Source of the DNA: Pseudomonas sp. 10-1B
GTDB taxonomy: Bacteria; Pseudomonadota; Gammaproteobacteria; Pseudomonadales; Pseudomonadaceae
Assembly (NCBI RefSeq): GCF_000935045.1
Contig: NZ_JYKS01000023.1
Coordinates: forward strand, 186,001-250,000
Length of the DNA: 64,000 nt
Direction: 5' to 3'
The translations under genes were made by a program, and so were the position numbers. The stretch's first letter is position 1, and every line of letters begins with the position of its first letter. Of this stretch, positions 42,021 through 51,198 are shown piece after piece. The notes under the pieces were generated by a model. That model made no database searches. It was not told the DNA's origin and saw only the letters and a program-made list of their open reading frames with translations.

Positions 42021-42668
42021 ATGACTACCAAGACTTCCATTGCCAAAGCCCTCACCCTCGCGGCCGGCCTTTCCCTGGCTTCGCTGCAGGCCTTCGCCGG
42101 TGCCGACGCGGCGCTGTACGGCCCGAGCGCGCCAAAAGGCTCGACCTTCGTGCGCCTGTACAACGCCTCCAGCGCCCCGACTGCCGCCAGCGTCGGCAAC
42201 ACCCAGATCAAGCAGGTTGGCGCCCAGGCCAGCAGCGACTTCAGCTTCCTGCCAGGGGGCGACTACACCGCCCAGGTCGGCGGCAAGAGCGTGCCGGTCA
42301 AACTGGCCGCGGACAAGTATTACACCCTGGTCAACAGCGCCAGCGGCAACCCGCAGTTGATCGAAGAACCGCCGTTCAAGAACAAGCAGAAAGCCCTGGT
42401 TCGCGTGCAGAACCTGAGCGACCAGCAACTGACCCTGAAGACCGCCGACGGCAAGACCGAAGTGGTCAAGCCGGTGGCCGCCAGCGGCCGTGGCGAGCGC
42501 GAAATCAACCCGGTCAAGGTCAACCTGGCGCTGTATCAAGGAGACAAGAAAGTGGGTGACGTCAAACCCGTCGCCCTGGAACGCGGCGAAGCCGCAGTGC
42601 TGTACGTAACGGGTTCCGGCAACGCCTTGTCGCCGGTGTGGGTAACTCGCCCCGTGGCTAGCAACTGA
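42021..42668 (+). CDS. algF: Alginate O-acetylation adaptor AlgF
   Basis: A 215-residue periplasmic protein with signal peptide ending near LQAFA-GA. It has two beta-rich halves and bridges AlgJ and AlgX in acetyl transfer. Recognised by position and by blocks such as STFVRLYNASS and YTLVNSASG. AGAGGAAA upstream of the ATG. Confidence 0.93.
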   Translation: MTTKTSIAKALTLAAGLSLASLQAFAGADAALYGPSAPKGSTFVRLYNASSAPTAASVGNTQIKQVGAQASSDFSFLPGGDYTAQVGGKSVPVKLAADKYYTLVNSASGNPQLIEEPPFKNKQKALVRVQNLSDQQLTLKTADGKTEVVKPVAASGRGEREINPVKVNLALYQGDKKVGDVKPVALERGEAAVLYVTGSGNALSPVWVTRPVASN

Positions 42669-42703
42669 TCCCCCTGCCTGTAAACGACTATTGGAGAAAC
42701 ATG

Positions 42704-44158
42704 ATGATCCCGGTAATTCTTTCTGGTGGTAGCGGTTCGCGTCTGTGGCCTCTGTCGCGCAAGCAGTTCCCCAAGCAGTTCCTGGCCCTGACCGGTGAAC
42801 ACACCCTGTTCCAGCAAACCATCGAACGCCTGGTGTTCGAAGGCATGGATACGCCGATCGTGGTCTGCAACAAGGACCACAAGTTCATCGTCCAGGAGCA
42901 GCTCAACGCTCTGAAACTGGAAACCCAAGGCATCCTGATGGAGCCGTTCGGCCGCAACACTGCGCCAGCCGTGGCCATGACCGCGATGAAGCTGGTCAAC
43001 GAAGGCCGCGACGAGCTGATGCTGGTGCTGCCTGCCGACCACGTGATCGATGACCAGAAGGCCCTGCAACGCGCCCTGGCCCTGGCCACCGTGGCCGCCG
43101 AGCGTGGCGAGATGGTGCTGTTCGGCGTGCCGGCGACCAAGCCGGAAACCGGCTACGGCTACATCCGCTCCAGCCAGGACGCGCTGCTGCCCGAAGGCGT
43201 GGCACGGGTCGCGCAGTTCGTCGAGAAACCCGACGAGAAACGCGCCGCCGAATTCGTCCGGGCCGGTGGCTACTTCTGGAACAGCGGCATGTTCCTGTTC
43301 CGCGCCAGCCGCTTCCTCGAAGAGCTGAAAAAGCACGACGGCGACATCTACGACACCTGCGTGCTGGCCCTGGAGCGCAGCCAGGAAGACGGCGATGTGC
43401 TGAGCATCGACGACGCCACCTTCGCCTGCTGCCCGGACAACTCCATCGACTACGCGGTGATGGAAAAGACCCAGCGCGCCTGCGTGGTGCCGATGTCGGC
43501 CGGCTGGAGCGACGTAGGCTGCTGGTCGTCGCTGTGGGAAGTGCACGACAAGGACGACAATGGCAACGTCACCAAGGGCGATGTGGTGGTGCAGGACAGC
43601 CACAACTGCATGATCCACGGCAACGGCAAGCTGGTATCGGTGATCGGCCTGGAGAACATCGTGGTGGTCGAGACCAAGGACGCCATGATGATTGCCCACA
43701 AGGACAAGGTCCAAGGCGTCAAGCAGATGGTCAAGACCCTCGACGAGCAGGGCCGCACGGAAACCCAGAACCACCTGGAAGTGTATCGCCCGTGGGGCTC
43801 GTACGACTCGGTGGACATGGGCGGCCGCTTCCAGGTCAAGCACATCACCGTCAAGCCCGGCGCCAGCCTGTCGCTGCAGATGCACCACCACCGCGCCGAG
43901 CACTGGATCGTGGTGTCCGGTACCGCCGAGGTGACCTGCGACGAGAACGTGTTCCTGCTGACCGAGAACCAGTCGACCTACATCCCGATCGCTTCGGTGC
44001 ATCGCCTGCGCAACCCGGGCAAGATCCCGCTGGAGATCATCGAAGTGCAGTCCGGCAGCTACCTGGGCGAGGATGACATCGAACGCTTCGAGGATGTGTA
44101 TGGGCGCACCTCCACACCGGTCGAGCGTGGGGTTTCGGTGAAGACCATCGCGCAGTAA
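42704..44158 (+). CDS. algA: Phosphomannose isomerase / GDP-mannose pyrophosphorylase AlgA
   Basis: A 484-residue bifunctional type II PMI-GMP. The N-terminal nucleotidyltransferase has GGSGSRLWPLSRKQFPKQF (about 8-26) and FVEKPDE; the C-terminal cupin isomerase domain has QMHHHRAEHW (metal His) and NQSTYIPI. It makes mannose-6-P and then GDP-mannose for AlgD. Two ATGs are adjacent; 42704 (MIPVILSGG) has the better 7-nt spacing from GGAG. Last gene of the operon. Confidence 0.96.
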   Translation: MIPVILSGGSGSRLWPLSRKQFPKQFLALTGEHTLFQQTIERLVFEGMDTPIVVCNKDHKFIVQEQLNALKLETQGILMEPFGRNTAPAVAMTAMKLVNEGRDELMLVLPADHVIDDQKALQRALALATVAAERGEMVLFGVPATKPETGYGYIRSSQDALLPEGVARVAQFVEKPDEKRAAEFVRAGGYFWNSGMFLFRASRFLEELKKHDGDIYDTCVLALERSQEDGDVLSIDDATFACCPDNSIDYAVMEKTQRACVVPMSAGWSDVGCWSSLWEVHDKDDNGNVTKGDVVVQDSHNCMIHGNGKLVSVIGLENIVVVETKDAMMIAHKDKVQGVKQMVKTLDEQGRTETQNHLEVYRPWGSYDSVDMGGRFQVKHITVKPGASLSLQMHHHRAEHWIVVSGTAEVTCDENVFLLTENQSTYIPIASVHRLRNPGKIPLEIIEVQSGSYLGEDDIERFEDVYGRTSTPVERGVSVKTIAQ

Positions 44159-44159
44159 A

Positions 44160-44278
44160 GCTGCAAGCTATAAGCTGCAAGCCGCAAGAAAAAGCGGGAC
44201 GGTGGAGAACCCACAATCTTGGGTTCAATGCCGCCCCGCTTTTTCTTGTAGCTTGCAGCTTGCAGCTTGCAGCTTGCA
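44160..44278. repeat. Compound AGCTGCAAG-type hairpin downstream of algA
   Basis: Left arm AGCTGCAAG repeats (44160-44187) then AAAAAGCGGGACGG; right arm CCGCCCCGCTTTTTCTTG then five CTTGCAGCT-type units (to 44281). The arms pair into a stem of over 30 bp around a loop containing a smaller AACCCA..TGGGTT hairpin. Same repeat family as 2841-2933, and likewise just after a plus-strand gene. A T-run (GCTTTTTCTTG) inside the right arm could let it terminate algA transcription. Confidence 0.8.
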
Positions 44279-44318
44279 GCTCCAAGATGTGCCGAGCCTC
44301 GAACGGAATCTGCACATC

Positions 44319-44783
44319 ATGATCATCGGTGCCTTCCTCATCCTCACCTGGCTGGTGCTGCTGTTGCGCTACCCGGCCAAGGCCCTGCCGATCTCGCTGG
44401 CTGCCGTGTTTGGCCTGGGCCTGGTAGCCCTGTTCGTCATCTGGCAGGACAGCCGTGAAACTTCGCAACTGGCCCGCCTGGACCTGCGCCTTAGCTACGC
44501 CCCCGAAGACTGCCCTGCCGACCGCGCCTTGCAGGTCCGCATGAAGAACGGCAACAAAGTGCCGCTCACCGAACTGCGTTGGCGGGTAGCGGCGTATGCG
44601 CCGGGCGATACCGTGAACCTGGCCGAGAATACCTACAGCGCCCCGCGCTATCGTGGGCCGGGTGAATTGCAGCCAGGGGCCGAATGGAAAGACTGCCTGC
44701 CATTGCCGCCGCTGCGCTCCGGGTATCGGCCACAGACCCTGGAGTTTCGGGCAGAGCACCTGCAAGGTACATTTGCCAATTGA
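44319..44783 (+). CDS. Hypothetical small membrane protein
   Basis: A 154-residue protein of unknown function. Two N-terminal hydrophobic segments (about 2-18, IIGAFLILTWLVLLL, and 24-44, ISLAAVFGLGLVALFVIW) form a hairpin, followed by a roughly 105-residue extracytoplasmic domain with two Cys (PEDCPAD and WKDCLPL) that could form a disulfide. The ATG at 44319 is chosen because translation from 44202 would cover the hairpin repeat. Not recognised as a named family with certainty. Confidence 0.7.
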   Translation: MIIGAFLILTWLVLLLRYPAKALPISLAAVFGLGLVALFVIWQDSRETSQLARLDLRLSYAPEDCPADRALQVRMKNGNKVPLTELRWRVAAYAPGDTVNLAENTYSAPRYRGPGELQPGAEWKDCLPLPPLRSGYRPQTLEFRAEHLQGTFAN

Positions 44784-44790
44784 TTTATTG

Positions 44791-44900
44791 CCTGTACTGG
44801 CCCTATCGCCGGCAAGCCAGCTCCCACAGGTACTCCACCGCTTTCAAGGACTGTGGAGTACCTGTGGGAGCTGGCTTGCCGGCGATAGGACCAGTACAGG
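44791..44900. repeat. REP pair (GCTGG-type, long perfect arms)
   Basis: Arms CCTGTACTGGCCCTATCGCC and its inverse ending GGACCAGTACAGG extend the usual GCCGGCAAGCCAGCTCCCAC core; the spacer has a further GTACTCCAC/GTGGAGTAC inverted pair. Confidence 0.9.
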
Positions 44901-44935
44901 CTACACATCTCTCACCTTGATCAAAGGCCCCAACC

Positions 44936-45748
44936 ATGCCCACCGTCCTGATCACCGGTTGTTCCAGCGGCATCGGCCGCGCCCTGGCCGACGCCTTCCG
45001 CGATGCCGGCCACCACGTCTGGGCCACCGCCCGCAAGCTTGAGGATGTCGAGCAACTAAGTGCCGCCGGCTTCAGCGCCCGGCAACTGGACGTGAACGAC
45101 AGCGCGGCGCTGGCCCGCCTGGCAGAGGAACTGGACAGCCTCGATATCCTGATCAACAACGCCGGCTACGGCGCCATGGGCCCGTTGCTCGATGGCGGTG
45201 TGGACGCTCTGCGCCAGCAGTTCGAAACCAACGTCTTCGCCGTGGTCGGCGTCACTCGCGCGCTGTTCCCGCTGCTGCGTCGCTCACGGGGGCTAGTGGT
45301 GAATATCGGCAGTGTATCCGGCGTACTGGTCACCCCGTTCGCCGGCGCCTACTGCGCCTCGAAGGCCGCCGTGCATGCCCTGAGCGATGCCCTGCGCCTT
45401 GAGCTGGCACCGTTCGGCGTGCAGGTGATGGAAGTGCAACCCGGGGCGATTGCCTCGCAGTTCGCCAGCAATGCCCAGCGCCAGGCCGAGCAGGTGCTGG
45501 CGGCGGACTCGGCGTGGTGGCCGTTGCGTGAACATGTGCAGGCGCGGGCGCGGGCTTCGCAGGACAAGCCGACTTCGGCGGCGGTGTTTGCCAAGGGCGT
45601 GCTGGCGGCGGTGAGCAGGTCGCCGGTACCGGCTGTGGTGCGCTTGGGCAATGGCAGTACGGCGTTGCCGTTGATGGCCCGGTTGCTACCGCGGCGGTTG
45701 CTGGATTGGGCGTTGCGCAAGCGCTTTGGGCTGCTGCGACCGCTCTGA
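44936..45748 (+). CDS. Short-chain dehydrogenase/reductase
   Basis: A 270-residue classical SDR. NAD(P)-binding motif TGCSSGIGRA (7-16), structural NNAG in LINNAGYGAMG, catalytic Ser in IGSVSG and YCASK (Tyr-x-x-x-Lys). The C-terminus is Arg-rich and hydrophobic (PLMARLLPRRLLDWALRKRF), as in the subgroup resembling 17-beta-HSD/retinol dehydrogenases. Substrate unknown. AAAGG lies 9 nt upstream of the ATG. Confidence 0.88.
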   Translation: MPTVLITGCSSGIGRALADAFRDAGHHVWATARKLEDVEQLSAAGFSARQLDVNDSAALARLAEELDSLDILINNAGYGAMGPLLDGGVDALRQQFETNVFAVVGVTRALFPLLRRSRGLVVNIGSVSGVLVTPFAGAYCASKAAVHALSDALRLELAPFGVQVMEVQPGAIASQFASNAQRQAEQVLAADSAWWPLREHVQARARASQDKPTSAAVFAKGVLAAVSRSPVPAVVRLGNGSTALPLMARLLPRRLLDWALRKRFGLLRPL

Positions 45749-45758
45749 TTCTTTGCTT

Positions 45759-45870
45759 GCCTGTGCTGGCCTCTTCGCGGGCTTGCCCGCTCCCACAGGT
45801 ATTGCACCAGCTTCGGGATCACACTACTCCTGTGGGAGCGGGCAAGCCCGCGAAGAGGCCGGTACAGGCA
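45759..45870. repeat. REP pair (GCGGG-type, extended arms)
   Basis: Arms GCCTGTGCTGGCCTCTTCGC and its inverse ending GAGGCCGGTACAGGC. Between the convergent SDR genes. Confidence 0.9.
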
Positions 45871-45878
45871 GTAGACAA

Positions 45879-46673
45879 TCAGGCAATGGACCGCAGCACC
45901 CCGCCATCCACCCGCAACGCCGCCCCGGTTGTAGCACTGGCCTGCATCGATGCCAGATACACCACCATGTTGGCCACCTCCTCAACCGTCGCCAGGCGCT
46001 TGATCAGCGAGGTCGGCCTATGCTCGGCGAGGAAGTTGGCCTCCAATTCTTCAGTCGACACACCCTGCTCCTCAGCCAGCCTGGCAAAGAAGTCACCCAC
46101 ACCCTCCGAACGGGTAGGCCCCGGCAGCACCGAGTTCACCGTCACCCCGGTACCGGCCAGGGTTTCGGCCAAACCACGCGACACCGCCAGCAATGCAGTC
46201 TTGGTCATGCCGTAGTGAATCATCTCGGTCGGGATCTGCAGCGCCGACTCACTGGACAGGAACACCACCCGCCCCCATTTGCGTTCGGCCATGCCTTGGG
46301 CATAGTGGCGCGACAGGCGCACCGCGCTGAGCACGTTGACGTCGAAGAAACGCTGCCAGTCTTCGTCTTCGATCTCGAAGAACGGCTTGGGCTCGAAGAT
46401 GCCCAGGTTGTTGACCAGGATGTCGGTATGCGGCACCTGGTCGAACAGCTTTTGCGCACCTTCCTGGGTGCCGAGGTCGGCAGCGATGCCGATGATGCGC
46501 GCTTGTGGCAAGCGTTCGCGCACGGTCTTGAGGGCTTCATCGACCCGGGCCTGGGTGCGGCCGTTGAGCACCACTTCGGCCCCCGCCTCGGCCAGGCCGA
46601 TGGCGATGGCCAGGCCAATGCCGGCGGTGGAACCGCTGACGATGGCGCGCTTGCCGTTCAGGGAAATGTGCAT
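45879..46673 (-). CDS. Short-chain dehydrogenase/reductase
   Basis: A 264-residue classical SDR. SGSTAGIGLAIA (cofactor), VNNLG in place of NNAG, Ser in FLSSESAL, and YGMTK (Tyr-x-x-x-Lys). The C-terminal VVYLASMQASATTGAALRVDGG is typical. The two SDR genes flanking the REP pair belong to different SDR subgroups and are not a duplication. AGGAGG 5 nt upstream of the ATG. Confidence 0.88.
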   Translation of the reverse strand: MHISLNGKRAIVSGSTAGIGLAIAIGLAEAGAEVVLNGRTQARVDEALKTVRERLPQARIIGIAADLGTQEGAQKLFDQVPHTDILVNNLGIFEPKPFFEIEDEDWQRFFDVNVLSAVRLSRHYAQGMAERKWGRVVFLSSESALQIPTEMIHYGMTKTALLAVSRGLAETLAGTGVTVNSVLPGPTRSEGVGDFFARLAEEQGVSTEELEANFLAEHRPTSLIKRLATVEEVANMVVYLASMQASATTGAALRVDGGVLRSIA

Positions 46674-46704
46674 CTTTGCCTCCTAGGTAATCAGGAAAAT
46701 TGCT

Positions 46705-46804
46705 GGGGCTGCTTTGCAGCCCTTCGCGGGCAAGCCCGCTCCTACAGGCGAACGCGATCCCCTGTAGGAGCGGGCTTGCCCGCGAAGGGCGGCAAAGCCG
46801 CCCC
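46705..46804. repeat. REP pair (GCGGG-type, extended arms)
   Basis: Arms GGGGCTGCTTTGCAGCCCTT-CGCGGGCAAGCC and inverse ending GGCAAAGCCGCCCC. Between the outer-membrane factor gene and the SDR gene, downstream of the efflux operon. Confidence 0.9.
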
Positions 46805-46807
46805 GTT

Positions 46808-48259
46808 TCAAGCTTTCTTCACCGGTTGCTGATCAAACGCCTGCCAACCACCACCCAAGGCCTTGTACAGCCCCACCAAGGCCTGCGACACCGCCGCCGA
46901 ACTGTCGATCCACTGCTCCTCGCTGGCCAGCAATGCACCCTGCACCGTCAGTACATTGAGAAAGTCCACCGCCCCTTCCACATACTGACGCTGAGCAGTC
47001 TCCAGGGCGATGCGGTTCTGCCGCACCGCTTCGGCCAAGTGGTCACGCCGCAACTGGCTGGCGTTGTACAGGCGTAGCACATCGTCAATCTCATGCCAGG
47101 CCCCCAGCACCACCTTGCGATAGTTCAACGCCGCTTCCTGCTGCTGCGCCTCGCGCAACTCCAGGGTGCCCTTGAGCCGGCCGCCCTCGAAGATCGGCAA
47201 TGAAAGCTGTGGCCCAAAGGCAAACCGGCGCGAGTCCCAGGCGCCGAAGTCGGACAACTGCATGGCCTGGAAGCCGACACTACCCGACAGCCGGATGCTC
47301 GGGTAGAAGTCGGCCTTGGCCACGCCTATGCTGGCGGTGGCAGCATGCAGGCGAGCCTCGGCCTGGCGGATGTCCGGCCGGCGCTCGGCCAGCTCGGACG
47401 GCAAGCCGATGGCGAACTTCTGCTGCGGCGCAGGCAGTTCGCCGCCCTGCAGCAACTGGGCCTGCAGGCTGCGCGGCGGTTCGGCGGCGAGCAGGCTGAG
47501 GGCGTTGATCAGGTCATCGCGCCGGGCTTCGAGGCTGGGCAGACGTGATTCGATGGACGCCACCTGGGCACTGGCCTGGGCTACGTCGAGGCGGGTAGCG
47601 ACGCCTTCGGCCTGGCGATTTTCCGACAGCTTCAGGCTGTGCTGGGCGACCTTGAGGTTGTCGCGAGTGACATCGATGGTGTGCTGCACCGCACGCAGCT
47701 GGATGTAGTTGCCGGCAGTTTCCGACAGCAATGCCAACAGCACACCGCGGCGGTCGTTCTCGGCCACTTCGACCGTGGCATCGGCGGCTTCGACCTGGCG
47801 CCGCACGCGGCCCCACAGGTCCAGTTCCCAGCCGGCCACCAGGTCGCCCTGCCAGAGGTTGAAGGCCGCCTTGCCCGCCTTGCCGGAAGGGTCGCTCAGG
47901 CCTTCGGCGCTGTTGCGGGCGCGGCTGTAACCGGCGTTCACATCCACCGACGGCACTTCATCGGCGGCCACGGTGCTGCGCAGGGCACGGCTTTGCAGCA
48001 GGCGGGCGCTGGCCATCTGCAGGTCGAGGTTGCGCGCGGCAACGCGCTCGATCAAGGCACTCAACTGGGCATCGTGGAAGCTTTCCCACCAGCGCAGCTC
48101 CAGCGGTTCGGCCTGCGGCTGGCTGGCCGCCGCCTCGCCTTGCAACGGCGCCCATTGTTGCGGTGCCTGGCTGTCGGGGCGCAGGAAGTCCGGGCCCATT
48201 GTGCAGCCAGCCATCAGTACGGCCAGCAGCAATGGGCTCACGCGTAATGCCGCTTTCAT
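46808..48259 (-). CDS. Outer-membrane efflux lipoprotein (NodT/OprM family)
   Basis: A 483-residue OMF. Signal with lipobox LMAGC (Cys19), then the family start GPDFLRPD. Two OEP repeats follow, with long helices (DLQMASARLLQSRAL; LKLSENRQAEGVATRLDVAQ). Forms the trimeric outer-membrane channel for the EmrAB-like pump upstream, whose adaptor gene overlaps it by 4 nt. Confidence 0.92.
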   Translation of the reverse strand: MKAALRVSPLLLAVLMAGCTMGPDFLRPDSQAPQQWAPLQGEAAASQPQAEPLELRWWESFHDAQLSALIERVAARNLDLQMASARLLQSRALRSTVAADEVPSVDVNAGYSRARNSAEGLSDPSGKAGKAAFNLWQGDLVAGWELDLWGRVRRQVEAADATVEVAENDRRGVLLALLSETAGNYIQLRAVQHTIDVTRDNLKVAQHSLKLSENRQAEGVATRLDVAQASAQVASIESRLPSLEARRDDLINALSLLAAEPPRSLQAQLLQGGELPAPQQKFAIGLPSELAERRPDIRQAEARLHAATASIGVAKADFYPSIRLSGSVGFQAMQLSDFGAWDSRRFAFGPQLSLPIFEGGRLKGTLELREAQQQEAALNYRKVVLGAWHEIDDVLRLYNASQLRRDHLAEAVRQNRIALETAQRQYVEGAVDFLNVLTVQGALLASEEQWIDSSAAVSQALVGLYKALGGGWQAFDQQPVKKA

Positions 48260-49338
48260 CGTGCGCTCACCTCTTTGCCGTCCAGCTTGTCGCCACGGGT
48301 ATCGATGGTCGCTTCCACCGACATGCCCACGCGCAAGCGGGCGAGCAGCGGCTGGCCATCATCGAAAACGATCTTCACCGGAATGCGCTGCACCACCTTG
48401 GTGAAGTTGCCGGTGGCGTTGTCCGGCTTGACGGCGGCGAAGGTCACGCCGGTGGCCGGGGCGATACTTTCCACATGGCCTTGCAGCTTCTCGCCGGAGA
48501 AGGTGTCGACGCTGATGCTCACCGGCTGGCCCGGCTGCACGTGGGTCAGCTGGGTTTCCTGGAAGTTGCCGACCACATAGGCCTGTTGCAACGGCACCAC
48601 CGACAGCAGGCGAGCACCCGGGTTGACGTAGGCGCCGACCCGCAGGGCGCGCTCGCCGACCATGCCGTCCACCGGCGCGGTGATGCGCGTGTAGGACAGG
48701 TCGAGCTGGGCTTTTTCCAGGCCGGCTTCGGCGCGTTTGAGCTGGCCGTCGGCACTGGCCACCTGAGCAGTGAGAATGTCCACCTGCTTGCGCGCCGCCA
48801 CCAGCGCTGCCTGGGCGTTGGCCAGCCGCGCGCGAGCCTGGTCGACCCTGCTGCGTGCCTGCTGGGCATTCTGCACGGTACCGGCGCCCTGTTCGGCCAG
48901 GCGGCTGTAGCGGTTGACCTCATGGTCGGCGAACGCAGCTTCGGCCTGGGCCGCTTTCACCGCGGCTTCGGCCTGGGCAATCAACGCGGCCTGGCGTTCG
49001 AGGGTGGCGCGGGCATCGGCGCTTTGCGCCTTGGCCACCAGCAATTGCGCCTGCGCCGCATCCAGCGCGGCCTGGTAGTCACGCGCATCGATGGTCGCCA
49101 ATAGCTGGCCAGCCGTGACCTGCTGGTTGTCCTCTACCAGCACCTCCTTGATGAAGCCGGCAACCTTGGGCGCGACCACGGTGTAGTCGGCGATCACATA
49201 GGCGTCATTGGTGCTCTGGCGGTGGTCGCTGCCGAACATCCAGGGGCCGACGATGCCAGCCAGGACGGCCACGGCGAGCACCGAGCCGATGAACAGGGTT
49301 TTGCGGTTGTTGGTCATATCAGCGGTTCTCGAATTCAT
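48256..49338 (-). CDS. HlyD/EmrA-family membrane fusion protein
   Basis: A 360-residue periplasmic adaptor with an N-terminal anchor helix (about 14-33, FIGSVLAVAVLAGIVGPW). The biotinyl-lipoyl half-motifs are TNDAYVIADYTVVAPKVAGF and RITAPVDGMVGERALRVGAYV, around an alpha-helical hairpin rich in Ala/Gln (about 95-200). Links the MFS pump to the OMF. An in-frame ATG at 49317 is an alternative start; neither has a strong ribosome-binding site. Confidence 0.92.
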   Translation of the reverse strand: MNSRTADMTNNRKTLFIGSVLAVAVLAGIVGPWMFGSDHRQSTNDAYVIADYTVVAPKVAGFIKEVLVEDNQQVTAGQLLATIDARDYQAALDAAQAQLLVAKAQSADARATLERQAALIAQAEAAVKAAQAEAAFADHEVNRYSRLAEQGAGTVQNAQQARSRVDQARARLANAQAALVAARKQVDILTAQVASADGQLKRAEAGLEKAQLDLSYTRITAPVDGMVGERALRVGAYVNPGARLLSVVPLQQAYVVGNFQETQLTHVQPGQPVSISVDTFSGEKLQGHVESIAPATGVTFAAVKPDNATGNFTKVVQRIPVKIVFDDGQPLLARLRVGMSVEATIDTRGDKLDGKEVSAR

Positions 49339-49345
49339 CCAGGGT

Positions 49346-50887
49346 TCAGGCCACCGCGCGCGGCGGATAGACCCGGGTAGGCACGAAAGGAATCAGGCAG
49401 ATCAGGGCCACGGCGATGCAGGCCATGACCAGGTACAGGTCGGCCGAGGTCAGCACCAGCGCCTGGTCGTGGATGCGCCTGGCCAGGCCAGCGGCGTTAT
49501 CGTCGACCAGCGGAGCGTTGCCCAGGCTGTCCACCAGGTGGTTGGAATGAAAGTGCCGGCGCAGGGTGCCAAGGGCGTCCAGCAGGCCACCGGCGATCAC
49601 CGCAGCCAGGCCCTTGACGGTGTTGAACCAGCTGGAGGCGAACGGGCCTTCCTGCGGGGTCATGCCGTTGGTGGACAGCATCAGCAACGGCAGCACCGCC
49701 ATCGGCTGGCCGAACACCTGCAGCAGGTAGAACGGGTAGAAGTCGCCACGGATCCATTCGCTGGTCAGCAGGCTGCTACCGACACAGGACACCGCCAGCA
49801 TCGCCAGGCCGATGCCCAGTACCCAGCGGCAGTCCACCGCGCGGATGTTGCACAGCGCTGCGGTCAGCGGCAGGGCGATCAACTGCGGCATGGCCACCAG
49901 CATCATCAAGGGGCTGGTCTGCGCCGGCCGGTAGCCCTGGATCTGCGCCAGGTAGGCCGACGGAATGCTGCCCACACCCGACAGCACGACCAGCACGCCG
50001 GCCAGGGTCACCAGGGCGAAACTCAGGTTGCGCCGCGACAGCATGCGCAACTGGAAGAACGGCAGCGGCTCGGACCACTCGTTGTACATGAACAGCACCA
50101 GCAACAGCAGGCCACCGCCCAGCAGCCAGCAGATCAGTGGCGAGTCGAACCAGCCCCAGCGGTCGCCCAGCGACAGGCCCAGCACGATGCAACTGATGGC
50201 GGGCAGGCCGAGCAGCACGCCACGCCAGTCGAATTGCTTGAAGCGCTCCAGGCGCAGCGGGTCCTGTGGCAGGCCCCAGCCGACGCAGACGATGGCCAGC
50301 AACGAGGGCAGGATGATCTGCCAGAACGCCCATTGCCAGCCGACGTATTCGGTCCACAGCCCCGCCAGCGGCGTGCCGAGGTTGGGGCCGAAGGTGGCGG
50401 TCAGGGCATAGCAGGCCAGGCCGTAGACCTTGATGCCCGGCGGCAGGAAGCGCAGGGCCACGCTCATCAGCATCGGCGGCAAGGCGCCAGAGGCGAAGCC
50501 CTGCAGCACGCGCAGCAACATCAGGCTGTGCAGGTTGGGGGCGAACGGTTGCAGCAGGCCGAGTACGGCGAACAGGCCAATGGCGCTCATGGTGAAGCGC
50601 CGCAGCGAGAAGGTGGTGGCCAGCCACGGCGCGAAGGCCATGGCCGAGACCGAAGCGGCGCTGTACACCGCCAGCAGCCAGGCACCTTCGTCGGCCCCGA
50701 TGCCCATGGCGCCACGGATATCGGCCAGGGAAATCTTGGTCACCGACTCGTTGAGGCCCGCGCACAGCACGGCCAGCAACACACCGAACAGCCCGACCAC
50801 TACCTGCAGGCCGAACGCCGTCTGCGCAGGCGCGGCCGGCGCGGGGGCGGCGGCAGTTGCAGCAGACGGGGCGGACAGGGAACTCAT
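49346..50887 (-). CDS. DHA2-family MFS drug transporter (EmrB-like)
   Basis: A 513-residue 14-TM proton antiporter. After an Ala/Pro-rich cytosolic N-terminus, helices start near residue 20. The motif-A region is present in degenerate form, and the D1-type GPNLGTPLAGLWTEYVGWQWAFW segment is typical of EmrB. The ATG at 50887 (MSSLSAPSAA) with GGAGA 9 nt upstream is chosen over a 13-residue longer reading. Substrate unknown; relatives export hydrophobic drugs and uncouplers. Confidence 0.9.
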   Translation of the reverse strand: MSSLSAPSAATAAAPAPAAPAQTAFGLQVVVGLFGVLLAVLCAGLNESVTKISLADIRGAMGIGADEGAWLLAVYSAASVSAMAFAPWLATTFSLRRFTMSAIGLFAVLGLLQPFAPNLHSLMLLRVLQGFASGALPPMLMSVALRFLPPGIKVYGLACYALTATFGPNLGTPLAGLWTEYVGWQWAFWQIILPSLLAIVCVGWGLPQDPLRLERFKQFDWRGVLLGLPAISCIVLGLSLGDRWGWFDSPLICWLLGGGLLLLVLFMYNEWSEPLPFFQLRMLSRRNLSFALVTLAGVLVVLSGVGSIPSAYLAQIQGYRPAQTSPLMMLVAMPQLIALPLTAALCNIRAVDCRWVLGIGLAMLAVSCVGSSLLTSEWIRGDFYPFYLLQVFGQPMAVLPLLMLSTNGMTPQEGPFASSWFNTVKGLAAVIAGGLLDALGTLRRHFHSNHLVDSLGNAPLVDDNAAGLARRIHDQALVLTSADLYLVMACIAVALICLIPFVPTRVYPPRAVA

Positions 50888-51198
50888 GGGCAGACATCTC
50901 CAGCAACAAATTTGCGACTGGAGCAAGTCTAAGAAGGTCGAATGCTGACGAAAACTGACTTCTCGCTAGGTTTATGTTGCGCCAGACGCAATCCACTTTT
51001 TTGCAGGTCTGGCCCTATCGCCGGCAAGCCAGCTCCCATAGGGATCGCCTCAGGGCTGACAGATGCTGTGGCGAGCACCTGGCAACCCTGGTGCCCTTGC
51101 CAGAAACCATAGAATCTCCCACAGGTACTGCACAGGGCTTGAGATCAATGCGGTCGAGGTGGGAGCTGGCTTGCCGGCGATGAGGCCCTTACAGGCAA
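50888..51198. other. Intergenic region with expanded GCTGG-type REP pair
   Basis: 311 bp between the LysR gene and the MFS gene, both on the minus strand. The promoter of the efflux operon should lie close to 50900-51000. The remainder is a REP pair with an unusually long spacer. Confidence 0.6.
51010..51189. repeat. REP pair (GCTGG-type) with extra spacer sequence
   Basis: Arms CTATCGCCGGCAAGCCAGCTCC and GGAGCTGGCTTGCCGGCGAT are about 125 nt apart, against 25-50 nt in the other pairs. The spacer holds about 75 nt of non-REP sequence between two CCATA copies. Confidence 0.8.
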
